Source: Nautilus pompilius (Eukaryota > Mollusca > Cephalopoda > Nautilida > Nautilidae). From it: a DNA stretch of 64,000 bases. Below the pieces are notes generated by a model that worked only from the letters and a program-made list of their open reading frames with translations, had not been told where the DNA came from and did not search any database. A program made the position numbers and the translations under genes. Location: the NCBI GenBank assembly GCA_018389105.1, contig JACATO010002204.1, forward strand, positions 2,170,001 to 2,234,000, given 5' to 3'. Below, piece by piece: positions 37,850-48,616 of the stretch (position 1 is its first letter; every line of letters begins with the position of its first letter).

Positions 37850-38997
37850 TGGTGGTGTACGTATATCGTGAGGACGTAGCGGTGGTGCATGTATATCGTG
37901 AGGACTTAGCGGTGCTGTACGTATATCGTGAGGACTTAGCGGTGGTGTACGTATATCGTAAGGACGTAGCGGTGGTGTACGTATATCGTGAGGACGTAGC
38001 GGTGGTGCATGTATATCGTGAGGACGTAGCGGTGGTGTACGTATATCGTGAGGACGTAGCGGTGGTGTACGTATATCGTGAGGACGTAGCGGTGGTGTAT
38101 GTATATCGTGAGGACGTAGCGGTGGTGTACGTATATCGTGAGGACGTAGCGGTGGTGTACGTATATCGTAAGGACGTAGCGGTGGTGTATGTATATCGTG
38201 AGGACTTAGCGGTGGTGTACGTATATCGTGAGGACGTAGCGGTGCTGTACGTATATCGTGAGGACGTAGCGGTGGTGTACGTATATCGTGAGGACGTAGC
38301 GGTGGTGTACGTATATCGTGAGGACGTAGCGGTGGTGTACGTATATCGTAAGGACGTAGCGGTGGTGTATGTATATCGTGAGGACGTAGCGGTGGTGTAT
38401 GTATATCGTGAGGACGTAGCGGTGGTGTACGTATATCGTGAGGACGTAGCGGTGGTGTACGTATATCGTGAGGGCGTAGCGGTGGTGTACGTATATCGTG
38501 AGGACGTAGCGGTGGTGTATGTATATCGTAAGGACGTAGCGGTGGTGTATGTATATCGTGAGGACGTAGCGGTGGTGTACGTATATCGTGAGGACGTAGC
38601 GGTGGTGTATGTATATCGTGAGGACGTAGCGGTGGTGTACGTATATCGTGAGGACGTAGCGGTGGTGTATGTATATCGTAGTGACGAAGACGTAGCGGTG
38701 GTGTATGCATATCGTAGTGACGAAGACGTAGCGGTGGTGTATGTATATCGTAAAGACGTAGTGGTGGTGTATGTATATCGTAGTGACGAAGACGTAGCGA
38801 TGGTGTACGTATATCGTGAGGACGTAGCGGTGGTGTACGTATATCGTGAGGACGTAGCGGTGGTGTACGTATATCGTAAAGACGTAGCGGTGGTGTACGT
38901 ATATCGTGAGGACGTAGCGGTGGTGTATGTATATCGTAAGGACGTAGCGGTGGTGTATGTATATCGTGAGGACGTAGCGGTGGTGTATGTATATCGT
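37850..38997. repeat. 38-copy 30-bp minisatellite, open on both strands
   Basis: About 38 tandem units of GTATATCGTGAGGACGTAGC plus GGTGGTGTAC. Thirty-four of the intervals are 30 bp and three are 36 bp, where a 6-bp insertion turns CGTGAGGAC into CGTAGTGACGAAGAC. All changes keep the reading frame. The plus strand is therefore open for 432 codons (37816-39114), with a decapeptide VYVYREDVAV repeated, and two minus frames are open for about 300 codons each. The plus frame has unique sequence at both ends but no signal peptide or known domain. Coding is possible but unproven. A repeat whose unit is a multiple of three and lacks stops stays open by default. Confidence 0.95.
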
Positions 38998-40201
38998 GTA
39001 ACAGCCTCTATCGATGGTAATACTAAAGACCGTCTGTTGTTGTTTATGAAGCGCCGCTTGACTGGTCGCGGTCTGCATGCCCGACATTATGTTAATGGTT
39101 TCTATTCTGGATAAACCAGGATAATGTCTCTGCTATCTTATCACGATATTTACCTCCACCCTTCGCTCTGCAGTCGTAGATCGAACTGAAGAAATGTGAA
39201 ACTGTTTACTTCTAACGCTCTTGAAAGCCAGCTGACTGAAGGGTTTCCATTCGCCAGGCTCTTCACAGATCCCGAATTCCCTCTAACTGTGACTGTGAGA
39301 TTGTCTGGGCCGTTAGGTAATTTTTACGGCCAGGTATAAACGAACTTTCTCTTTTAACATACAGTAATTTTATTTGAATATGAATTCATTTTTCCTCGGG
39401 AGGGGGCCTTTAATCCTACGCTATTTCTCTTCCTATAAATAGTTACAGTTATTGTTTGGTGTCATGGTTACTCTTGGATTAAAATAGCCACAAACAGTTT
39501 GGTTTCTCGGAGATGACGGCGACGTCTGACGTTTGACGACCCTGTGACCGCTCGTTATATCAAAGCGCGCACTTTAAGGGATCGCTTCACGGGTGAAGCA
39601 GAGGGGAGGGGTCAACAAAAATGAAGTAGTAAATCAAATAATCTTCTTCCTCTCAGAAAGAAAAGAAAAAGGATGTGGGCCAAGTTCTCTTCCGCCAGAT
39701 TGGAAGAGACGTGTCTGCCTCGCCAGGGAAGTCTCTACTAGATGTTCCGGTGGTGGGGGGGGGGGGGTACCCACACGGTCGGCTGGAGAAAAAAGAGAGC
39801 GAGGAGGCTGTCGGGAAGGTAACCAAGCCGAGCTAACAACAAACTACCGCGCCGCCCATTAAAAATGATATTAACGCCAGCTTTTCAAAGGTTTTGTATT
39901 TTTTTTAAAAAGAGGAAGGTTGTTCCGTTGCTGTTCTGTTTTTCGTTCTTGGCAGGTAAAATTCAAGCGAAGAAACTTAATCTTGAGAATTTCCACCACG
40001 GGACGGGCGCCATTTTGTTACGCAAATGTGTTTAACGGAAAAATCTGAAAAACTAAACGTAGAGTTTCTCTTCCAGACCATAAACTGAACAAAACAACAA
40101 CAGTGTTTTAGATTTTAGCAAAATAAAGAAAAATAAATCTCAATCTTCATAGAAAACAGGTCAGACCAGGAAAAAATTAACGCAATTCAAAATTCTCCGA
40201 A
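38998..40201. other. Noncoding DNA, nothing recognised
   Basis: No gene or transposon was recognised. A G run lies at 39754-39766. Confidence 0.4.
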
Positions 40202-40261
40202 ACTACTACTACTATTATTATTATTATTATTATTATTATATTATTATTATTATTATTATTA

Positions 40262-40303
<42 letters not shown>

Positions 40304-40306
40304 TAT
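40202..40306. repeat. (ACT)n(ATT)n microsatellite
   Basis: A few ACT units then about 30 ATT units with three slips. Confidence 0.95.
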
Positions 40307-41793
40307 TGCAGCAACGACAAACAAAATGGCTTCAGTTACTTTTTGGTGGAGAACGACCAAGTTGGCTCTGTCTTCAATTCATTTCTGGTTTCATTGCGAT
40401 TCAGGTTTGCGGAGAGAAAACTTGTCTGGGCTATTCGATGACTTTGCGATGCTGTCCCTCCTCCACATCCGTAATTGGGATGATGATTATAGCAGGAAGG
40501 TTTAAAAGAAAAAAAAACGTTGGGGGTGTGGCTGGGTGGTGAGGGGATATTCTGGAACTGCGCACTCGAAGTACTTTAAATGTTGAGTTCCGCTAAGATC
40601 TACTTACTATCCGCTCACCAAAAAGAAAAAGAAGAGAATTTTAAATCGGATAATGCAGTAGGCTAATGAAGAAAAAAACATTCACAAAGTTAAGATCAAG
40701 CAAAGATCTACTGTAAATAAACTAAATGTTAGAAAGACTAAAGAATGATAAAGGGACCTGATAAAAGCTAACAGAAAGTCTGTCAACCAAACACTATTCC
40801 CAACAGCAGGGTTTTTCTCTTATGTCTGGCACAAAGCTAATAACTACGGAATATGTACCTTCATCGTCGTCTCGATTCGCACCTGCGATTTAAGCAAGAG
40901 CTTTATAACCTCATCGGGGTATTTCACAAGTTTTCAGTCATAACTGTTAGTCAGCCGCTTTACTACCAAGCTAACATTTTAAATTAAGTCGTAGTAACTT
41001 AGTTTTTAACGACAAGTGAGAGTTAGTTATGGGTGCCTTACAAAACAAAAAGAAAAAGCGACTCCTTAAAGATTTATGTAGATAGTTATCTAAAAATATT
41101 AAACAATATATTGGAATGCATTAATTTAAAAGTAGAACTAGACAAAACTTATTTTAAGTAAGAGCAGAGAAAGTAATTATGCTTAGCATCTACACAGTAA
41201 GCCATCTTGCACAACTATGACGCAAAAACTAACGCTATACGTATAGCAACAGTGCACACGACGTCATTCGTAGGCGTCACCCACACATATCAAAAGTTTC
41301 AATTTAATGAAATCCTCCCTAGAAATTAATGATATAAGTAAGTTATTGCAAAACATTCTTCAGTCAGGGAATGTTTTGCGTCCCTTTCTTAATAGACTTT
41401 AGGGTTGTTTTGTTTTTTTTAAAGAGTGGGTATGACGTAGGATAGTGCGGGAGGTTAAGAGGTATGGCAGCCGCCGCGTGCTATGACGTAATGACAGATG
41501 GGCGGGGCGAGGTGAACCACAAGCTGCTACATTCACGTGCAGACTGATGATCACAGATGGATCAAACTCCCAAAGCAGATTGAGAGGGGAATAAATAAGT
41601 CCACCGTTGAAACGAGAGCGGCGCGATGCACTGATCCTGTGGCTTCAGATCACCGCTAGAGGACGCGTGCGACGTTTTTGTTTGCTCGCGTACTATCAGC
41701 CGCAGAGTACATTGTGTCTAGATGCGTTAATAAACTATTTCATACTTCTCTTTCATATGCTTCTGGTAATAGCTGAACGAACTCAACTAATGC
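40307..41793. other. Noncoding DNA with dispersed repeat copy C
   Basis: GCCATCTTGC joined directly to ACAACTATGACGC at 41201-41223 matches two blocks of the dispersed repeat at 1663-1717, with the part between them deleted. Nothing else was recognised. Confidence 0.4.
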
Positions 41794-42348
41794 ACAATCG
41801 ACCCCCCCGGCCCCCGGTTATTCGCGGAATTTCCCTCAGAACCTAACTAATAATTGTTCGTGGAAACCCCCCACATATTCACGGAATCGCAAATATCTTC
41901 CATGATTTTTTAATGGCTTTTTTTCGTGGCAATATATTTTTTTCACGCTTTTTAACGCTAAATTATTAATAACAATTTAAGTTACTAATTTTGTAATATA
42001 AATACTAACGTAAATTCAGCAAAATATCAATATAAAATAAACGCTATTGGCTGGAGGTTTGAAAGTAGCCAATCCGAGATCGTTATTCATTTCTCCTCGC
42101 TGCTGATTGGCTGCTGCCCACCAGGCGCTGTCTCAGGCAGATGCAGCCCAGCATCATCCCAGTTTACCGCGTGTAGCTATCTCCTGAGTGTTGTATTTTT
42201 ATTAAATTATTATTATATATTTACTTATATTTTACGTTATATTTTGACGTTTATAGGCATTTTTATGGACCACGTCCAATATTCGCGGTTTTTCACTCTT
42301 CGCGGGTGCTCAAGGGACGTAACCCCCGCGAATACCAGGGGACAACTG
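41794..42348. mobile_element. Tigger/pogo-like MITE, about 555 bp
   Basis: The right end, read on the minus strand from 42348, begins CAGTTGTCCCCTGGTATTCG and continues GCGGGGGTTACGTCCC. This closely resembles termini of Tigger-type pogo elements. The right flank is TA (42349-42350). The left end near 41794 is a degraded version with GGTTATTCGCGGAATTTCC. Interior sequence includes CCAATATTCGCGGTTTTTCAC near the right arm and CATATTCACGGAATCGC near the left arm, giving a second pair of related inverted segments. There is no transposase frame, so it is non-autonomous. Confidence 0.75.
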
Positions 42349-43674
42349 TATCTATTAAATGTGGGTAGTTTGCATAATTTTCAAATTTAGAAAAGCATTT
42401 GTTTTTGATTTCTTAAAATAGTAAAACTAATGTAGATATAATTTAAACTTCGGCCGCTATATTCTTCCTTAAATATTTTCTTGGAATACACTCAGATTCC
42501 AGTTTTACTTAGTTTTTGCATCAGCATTTTCATTTTCAGCGCTGAGCATATTTCGGTAAATAAATTAGAAATGTTACATTTAGCTTATTATCATAACTTT
42601 GGCTAGCTTCGTATTTGCGTTAAAATGAGCTTTTCTTTTCTCTTCTCCCGCCCCTACCACTGTTCAGCAACCTTTCGTAAATGACCCCCATGTGTAGACT
42701 AATATTTTACCGCTTGCAGATACATGCCTTCGAGATCGTATTTATTCTCGGGGCTCCAATTAACGAGTAGCAAATAGCGAAACTGGAATAAGAACCGAAC
42801 GCAGGGATTCAGTGCTAATTCAGATTAGTAAATAGTCTCCTTAGAAACCGCCGCGTCATCGCAGCTCTTTGTTATTTTAAAACATTTTTATTAATCCGAA
42901 ATAAATAATGTGCAGGCTTTCATCGGCAGTTATTGCTTGTACATGCATCAAATACACTTTTTATTTAACAGAATTCATGACGACTTTACTGCTTTTTCTT
43001 TCTTGTAATTTCAATATGACGACGGTGTAATTGAAATCAATGTTGTTGTTTTTCTTCTTTTATTTATCATTTTGCCTCCGGAAAGAAAATACAGCAGGGA
43101 ACAACCAAAGAAAATGTTACAACGTTACACACACACACACACTATATATATATGTTCATTATCGTTATTTCACGTTGTTCTGATCCGTGGTGCTTCGCGC
43201 GCTCTCCGCTAACACGAGGCTGAACCAATCCCAGACTCCCTTTCAGAATTGTCGGCGGAGCAGGTCGATTCCCGTCTGAAAGTAATTAATGCCGCGCCGA
43301 TCTCGCTTCCATTCTCTCTGCAGTCAGATGTAAGGATCTTTTGTATCAGAACAAAACCTGAAGTCGAACAAAGAGAAACGCGACCAACAAACCCAATAAC
43401 TAAAATAGCTACTCGGCCTAAATGGTAATACGGAAAATGATGGAGTTCGTAGCTCGGAAAAGGGGAATCTGCCAGTTAGCAACGAGGACGGATAAAAGTG
43501 GTATCAGGCACGATCAATGTTGCTTGGCGATAAGTTACAAAAGTTATGCAGGATGAGATTTTAAAAAAATGGAATTTGAATTCTACAAATAATGAGTAAT
43601 TTCAACTGAGAAACGCTTATAATGCACGTGCAATGTATTGTTACAGAGGATATTTAAAAAGTGCATTAATATTT
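42349..43674. other. Noncoding DNA; possible conserved-element look at 42700-42960
   Basis: No gene was recognised. The part at 42700-42960 has non-repetitive sequence with several TAAT/ATTA cores. A short (AC)n tract lies at 43128-43142 and (TA)n at 43142-43154. Confidence 0.35.
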
Positions 43675-44245
43675 GGTATGTGAGCTCCTGACCCCTTTGT
43701 TTTCATGCTCCCACACAAGTTATTAATACAGGACTGTTGGAATGTTGTTCCAAGTATCCTGCAGCATTTAGCAGGCCGGGGCTTCTTTGTGTTTTATCAG
43801 CCTCTTTTTGTTTCAGATAGTTTTTCTCCACATTGGTTGTATTCTTGGAGTCACTACTGTAATGTTAGAAGATGAATGCTCACCCAATGAAATATCTTCC
43901 TGAGAGAATGGCCTGATGGATGAGAACCTGTCGGCAGTCAGTCTACCTTCGATTTTATGAACGTCTTCCACCATTGGCTCATATGCTGCCCCACACTGGT
44001 ATCGATCCACCTATGGCTGTTCTACACCGACTGTTGTACCGCTTCCCGGTGCACTTTCAATTTGGAGAATGTACTTTCTTCTTTTCCGTGTCTATTGTCA
44101 GTAATAACATTTTCACGTATCATTCTCAGAGTCTTAAATACGGTTTCATATGAAATACAAAATCCTGCTGCATGGAGCAACCTTCATTAGCTAAGACTTT
44201 GATTTCTATACGCTTGTCATGTGATATTTCCTTCCCAGGAGCCAT
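43675..44245 (-). pseudogene. Tc1/mariner transposase fossil
   Basis: The minus-strand ATG at 44245 opens with MAPGKEISHDKRIEIKVLAN, then GCSM, matching the N-terminal helix-turn-helix of Tc1-like transposases. Further on, in other frames, VHKIEGRLTADRF (near 43965) matches the Tc1 block IEGRLTADxY after the second catalytic Asp. DTWNNIPTVL (near 43755) matches the C-terminal block DPWNNIPTEV. Frameshifts and stops are frequent and the catalytic triad is not intact. The fossil is about 570 bp, compared with about 1,000 bp for a complete Tc1 gene, so internal deletions are likely. Terminal inverted repeats were not found with confidence. Confidence 0.8.
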
Positions 44246-45469
44246 AGCATTCACCACACTACAATGATATCACCACCTATAATTTTATAGTCCTCCTACA
44301 GGTGTGTGACACTTTCTGACTGCTTATATGACAGCCAATCACAGCTTACTATATTAACACGTGACTGTATTAGGGACCCTTTTTTTAGACATGAGATGCG
44401 ATGCCATCACGTGTTATCTGCATTTATACTCATTTTTATTCTGTTTCTATAATTATTTCCAATACCGTATATATTTTAATTGCTCAATAGAAGAGAAATC
44501 TAAATTCAGTTCAGAGTTTCAGATGGAAACCATTACATTATCTAAAAATACAACAGATTGAGCTACAGTGAATCCTAGAAGGTTGTCTAGATTGTTTGTT
44601 TTTTCTCAGAGAGCATCGAAAGCTATTTACTGTCAAATAGAAATACAAAACATAGAAGATGATACACTTATATTGATATTTACCCTTTTATTTGCATTCA
44701 GAAGCAAGATTCTTTTTTTTTAATTTCTAATTTTTTAAAAGTAATAACACAATCCGCAAGGGCCTCAAAAATGTGAGAAGACGTGTAAAAATGTGTGAAT
44801 GAGGCCTAAAGCGAAAAATTGCCATTAACCCTTTCCGCGTCGGTCTCCCATTTCAGAAACATCTATATTTTTAAAGGTAATTTAATTGTCAGTGCGAGCA
44901 GATCGGGAACACCGTGCATTATACGTCTGGCAGAGATGTATAAAGATATTGAGAGCGTGAACCTTCTCTCTCTTTATATTGTTGTACATAATATTAGTAT
45001 ACATTTTTCTGCGGCCGTGAAAACAACAACGTAAGTTTATTTCCATATATTTATTTTACTAATTAAGTTAAATAATTTAAATTTTGTGTTTAGCTTTCTT
45101 TTATAATGCTATTTGAATAGATAGCAAGTAAATCTAAAATATTAACGTTTTATTATAGTTACGTTTATTTATATGGTGTTCCCAAGATGGAACCCTGTCA
45201 TAATAGTATTGCCATAAAGGATATTTTACATGATATGTTTTATCATACTTTATTTACTTATAAATTTATTTAAAAGGTATACTGAAGGAACTGTTTCCGA
45301 GTTTAGCATAGTAATAAAGAAACTTGTAAACCTATAGGCTATAACCTTATATTTCATTCTCTAATTTTGTTCAGTTAATTCAATCATCGCATAATTTAAG
45401 TTTAATAATAATGTATAATTATCTCATGATGTTTTATTCATCTAGTGTCCCCTTATGTGGAATCAATAT
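44246..45469. other. A/T-rich DNA, probably in part hAT-derived
   Basis: The hAT C-terminus that follows must once have had an upstream transposase body, but no further motif could be read here. Confidence 0.35.
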
Positions 45470-45687
45470 TACGACTATTCTTATGTCTGATGGTAACAAA
45501 TTGTTCAGGAGAAAGGTCATTTTCACAGCTAGAGAGAATCAAAAAGTGAACTAGAGCAGCCATGTCTCAAGAAAAACTGTCTGCACTCAGCATCATGTGC
45601 ATAGAAAGCGATAAGCTGCGTAGCTTACCATCTGAGGACACAATTTATGAATTTGCTTTTGGGAAACCAAGAAAGAAAATGTTTTAA
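45470..45687 (+). pseudogene. C-terminal piece of a ZMYM1-like hAT transposase
   Basis: The plus strand reads FLCLMVTNCSGERSFSQLER then, after one in-frame TGA, AAMSQEKLSALSIMCIESDK and a short tail, ending in TAA at 45685-45687. This is the hAT dimerisation block (typical form NCSAERSFSxLKxIKxxLRSTMxQERLxxLxxLxIE) of the lineage that includes vertebrate ZMYM1. Upstream domains are not readable. About 360 bp downstream, the reverse complement at 46051 reads CAGTGCCGGATCTAG, which resembles the terminus of elements of this hAT lineage, so 46051 is probably the 3' end. Confidence 0.82.
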
Positions 45688-46068
45688 GTTGTATCTGATA
45701 TCATTTTTCTGATTTTGTAAACAAGTTCATTATTACTTATATTAATAAAAGTGATCCTGATTACTTATTTTGTCAGTGTTAAAATTATTTTAAAAATTAC
45801 ATTTGTTTCCAGGGTATACTATGTTATAATCTATGATAGAGATCAAGCCAACCAAATAATAAATATGTAATCAGTAAATGCATTCATTTGAAAATAATTT
45901 GTTTTTTTTTTCACTTTAAATGCCTTGCTATTAAACAATTAAAAGGCATATATGTTTTCAATTTTTGTGAGACTTTCTGGTGTAATTTTTTAACAAGGGG
46001 TCTCCAAGCTTTATACAGCTTAAGGCCTCACCAAGTCTAGATCCGGCACTGACTGTTAGTGAGATTTA

Positions 46069-46335
46069 CATTGGTAGCCAGAACACGATAGCACCACATT
46101 ATATCGTATTTTAAGAATATCTTGTGTGTGTGTGTGTGTGTGTGGTGTGTGTGTGTGTGTGTGTGTTGTGTGTGTGTGTGTGTGTGTGTTACAGTGTAAG
46201 AATAATACTCTAAAAAATAGAGATGTGTAAATGATAAATGAGAAACAAAACAAATGATTAAACATTTGCCATCGTATAATAAACTTTTAGAATTCAGAAT
46301 TATTTCAGGTGGTGCAATACTTTTGGTCACCAGTG
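46069..46335. mobile_element. Tc1-type MITE enclosing a (TG)n tract
   Basis: The left end, CATTGGTAGCCAGAACACGA then TAGCACCACATTA, pairs with the reverse complement of the right end, CACTGGTGACCAAAAGTATT then GCACCACCTGAA. The arms are diverged but match at most positions, allowing one or two indels. TA flanks both sides (46067-46068 and 46336-46337). CACTGGTGACCAAAAGTATT is typical of Tc1-like termini. The interior of about 200 bp holds (TG)n at about 46122-46190 and no transposase. Confidence 0.75.
46122..46190. repeat. (TG)n microsatellite with slips
   Basis: TG units interrupted twice by extra bases (TGGTG, TTGTG). The tract lies inside the MITE at 46069-46335. Confidence 0.95.
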
Positions 46336-46975
46336 TATTTAAGTTTTGCGAATATAGTGCGTGAATTTTAATTTTTTCTATCTTTTTATTACTTGACAAT
46401 AAATATAAAAACGCTATGTAAATGTTACCGACGTTTAAAAACAACAGAATTCCATTTTCAACCATCGAAAAACAAAAAAGATAGAACCTGAATCTCAGAA
46501 CCCTGCAAAGCTTTACTTTACACGTGACAGCATCGGGTCAGCGACAACCACCTAAAGTCAATAGGGCAGCCAGTTAGAGTATTAGGGAAGTAGTAGGGTA
46601 AAAGCACACGTTTGTGAGCGAGCTAATTGCTGTAGACGGTGCTCCTCAACTGGAATATTGGCGCTGACCTTGTGCGCGTGTCGGAAGTCCACTGCCCCCA
46701 ACATCATTTACAAAAACTCTACTTCCGGAAGATGATGCGAATTCTTCCTCTGAATTAAGAAACGAACAGTTTGTTTTTTTTAAAGGGGTCTATTTTATCA
46801 ATATCTGAAACATTCGCCGATCCCAGTCAGGTGAAGAAGTCGACGAGCTGAGAATTTTAACACAATACTCATTTGAAAAATCACGGAGGGAAAAGTCTTA
46901 GCAAGTGAGACCCGCGTATCCATTTTAGGTACGATGATCGTCAACTCCAGCAGTCATAGGAAGGAAACTCTGAAA
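46336..46975. other. Noncoding DNA, nothing recognised
   Basis: No gene or repeat was recognised. Confidence 0.4.
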
Positions 46976-47127
46976 CGAGAGAGAGAGAGAGATAGAGATG
47001 ATGATGATGTCACCACAGAGAGAGATACGACGTCGTTACATGGAGAAATATATATGACGTCAGTACAGAGAGAGATACGACGTCGTTATATGGAGAAATA
47101 TATATGACGTCAGTACAGAGAGAGAGA

Positions 47128-47159
<32 letters not shown>

Positions 47160-47265
47160 ATGACGTTACCACAGAGAGAGATACGACGTCGTTACATGGA
47201 GAAATATATATGACGTCAGTACAGAGAGAGATATGATGTCATTACAGGAAGAAAAATGACGTCAG

Positions 47266-47317
<52 letters not shown>

Positions 47318-47318
47318 A
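46976..47318. repeat. GA array with TGACGTCA and ACGACGTCGT palindromes
   Basis: A (GA)n array interrupted by a 50-bp unit of the form GAGATACGACGTCGTTACAT, GGAGAAATATATATGACGTC, AGTACAGAGA. Perfect TGACGTCA palindromes occur at 47055, 47105, 47211 and 47257. A second palindrome, ACGACGTCGT, sits in three units. The reverse complement of the junction, CTCTGTACTGACGTCA, matches the CTCTGTACTGAAGTCA spacer at 11815-12330. Confidence 0.93.
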
Positions 47319-48616
47319 ATAAACAGTAGGCTAAGAATCTTTCAGAGATATTTGCTTATGTATTCCTTTAGTTTCTAGTCAGGGTCCACGCTTTTCAGAG
47401 CCCAGCGGAATGAGAAGCTACCGTATTAGTGTTCACCCCAGTGGAGACGCATTACGTTTAACATGTGCAGCAGCACCCTGAGTCACAACAGGGAGCAAGA
47501 AAAAATTGATCAATATCCATGTGGATGGAGATCATATCAAGGACTAGATGGCCACCCACCTCTACAACCCAAAGAGAAGGCATAGATAGATACCGTCCGT
47601 CCAGGAAATTGCTGGTCCATTCGGGGGGTAGACGCTCGCATTTTCGTACCTGCATTTTGTACGAAACTTCGATATACACAGGATAGCTGTCAATGATGCG
47701 GTCGAGTCGACAAGAATGACCCTCCATGATTTCACAGACTTCCGTCGTGTAGCTTCCTCAAGAAGCAGCTGAGAAACCTTAATATGTTATGATCCAAGGC
47801 TTCAGGTGCCTGACACCGATGACAGGACTTTTCTGAAGTCTCCCCCTAAATGAATCTCTGCAAGTTGGTTCAAAGTTTCATTGCCGCAATGCATTCACAC
47901 TCCTTCGTGCCAACAGCCTGCTGTATCCGGAGATTCGTAAAAGGGATGGTTCAGTTGATGCTTCTGCTTTTCGTAGCTAACGGAGCCCAAACAGCCAAGT
48001 CTTTTCACCTGTGGCCAGGAAGGAATATTCCGAAAGTGAGCGACCGCTGCCGTGCGTACATCGTCAGAGGGAGTGAGGACGCGGACCTTGACGGCCAGTT
48101 TCGTCTTTACTGTTCAAAGTACAGCAAAATCCTTTTTGTCTTTTAACGTCACATAGAACATATGATGTTGGTTGCGCACTTAGCTAAGTGTTGGACTCGC
48201 TTGAGATGGGCAGTTTGCCCCGTTTCATTCACTCAGAACCGAAGATTTGCTGTGGATGAGACTGTGTTGCTAACAAGGTACAACGCAGTCAATCAGCAGT
48301 CCGAGCTTCTTTCGGGGCCCTAACGCAGCTTCAACGAGAACGTCCTTCGGGAGTTTGAAATCATACCAGAGGATGGATGATCTCCACATCCACCAAATAC
48401 CAAACAAAGGTCGTCAGGTCTAACTACGGGATGGATTTTTCGTGGATTCACAAATGACATTCCCTGAGCATGGTGTAGATCTTACCGAGAAAATAGATGG
48501 ATGCTCCAACACATTTGCGGGGATTTGGTTGCAGCTTATTCTCATCGCAAAACTCGAAGGTGAGATTAACTAGTGTGGTACACGTAATCCTTGATCACTA
48601 GAGTCAACGGATTTCT
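47319..48616. other. Noncoding DNA, probably includes degraded hAT 3' flank
   Basis: No motif was read with confidence. On the minus strand this lies 3' of the hAT-C fossil and should contain its C-terminal domain and terminus, but I could not identify the dimerisation block. Frames at 47458-47727 and 47850-48146 have no recognised product. Confidence 0.35.

Noticed and set aside
37790..38710. 306-codon minus-strand protein of HDIHTPPLRP repeats
   Set aside because: It mirrors the 30-bp array. With both strands open at once the simplest reading is a stop-free repeat unit, not a gene.
47458..48146. Cys-rich and mixed frames of 89 to 98 codons
   Set aside because: Not recognisable, and next to decayed transposon sequence.
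48480..48600. Reverse-transcriptase-like string (ENKLQPNPRKC) on the minus strand
   Set aside because: A single short resemblance to the LNPxKT block with no YxDD motif. The position fits the decayed hAT-C C-terminal region better.
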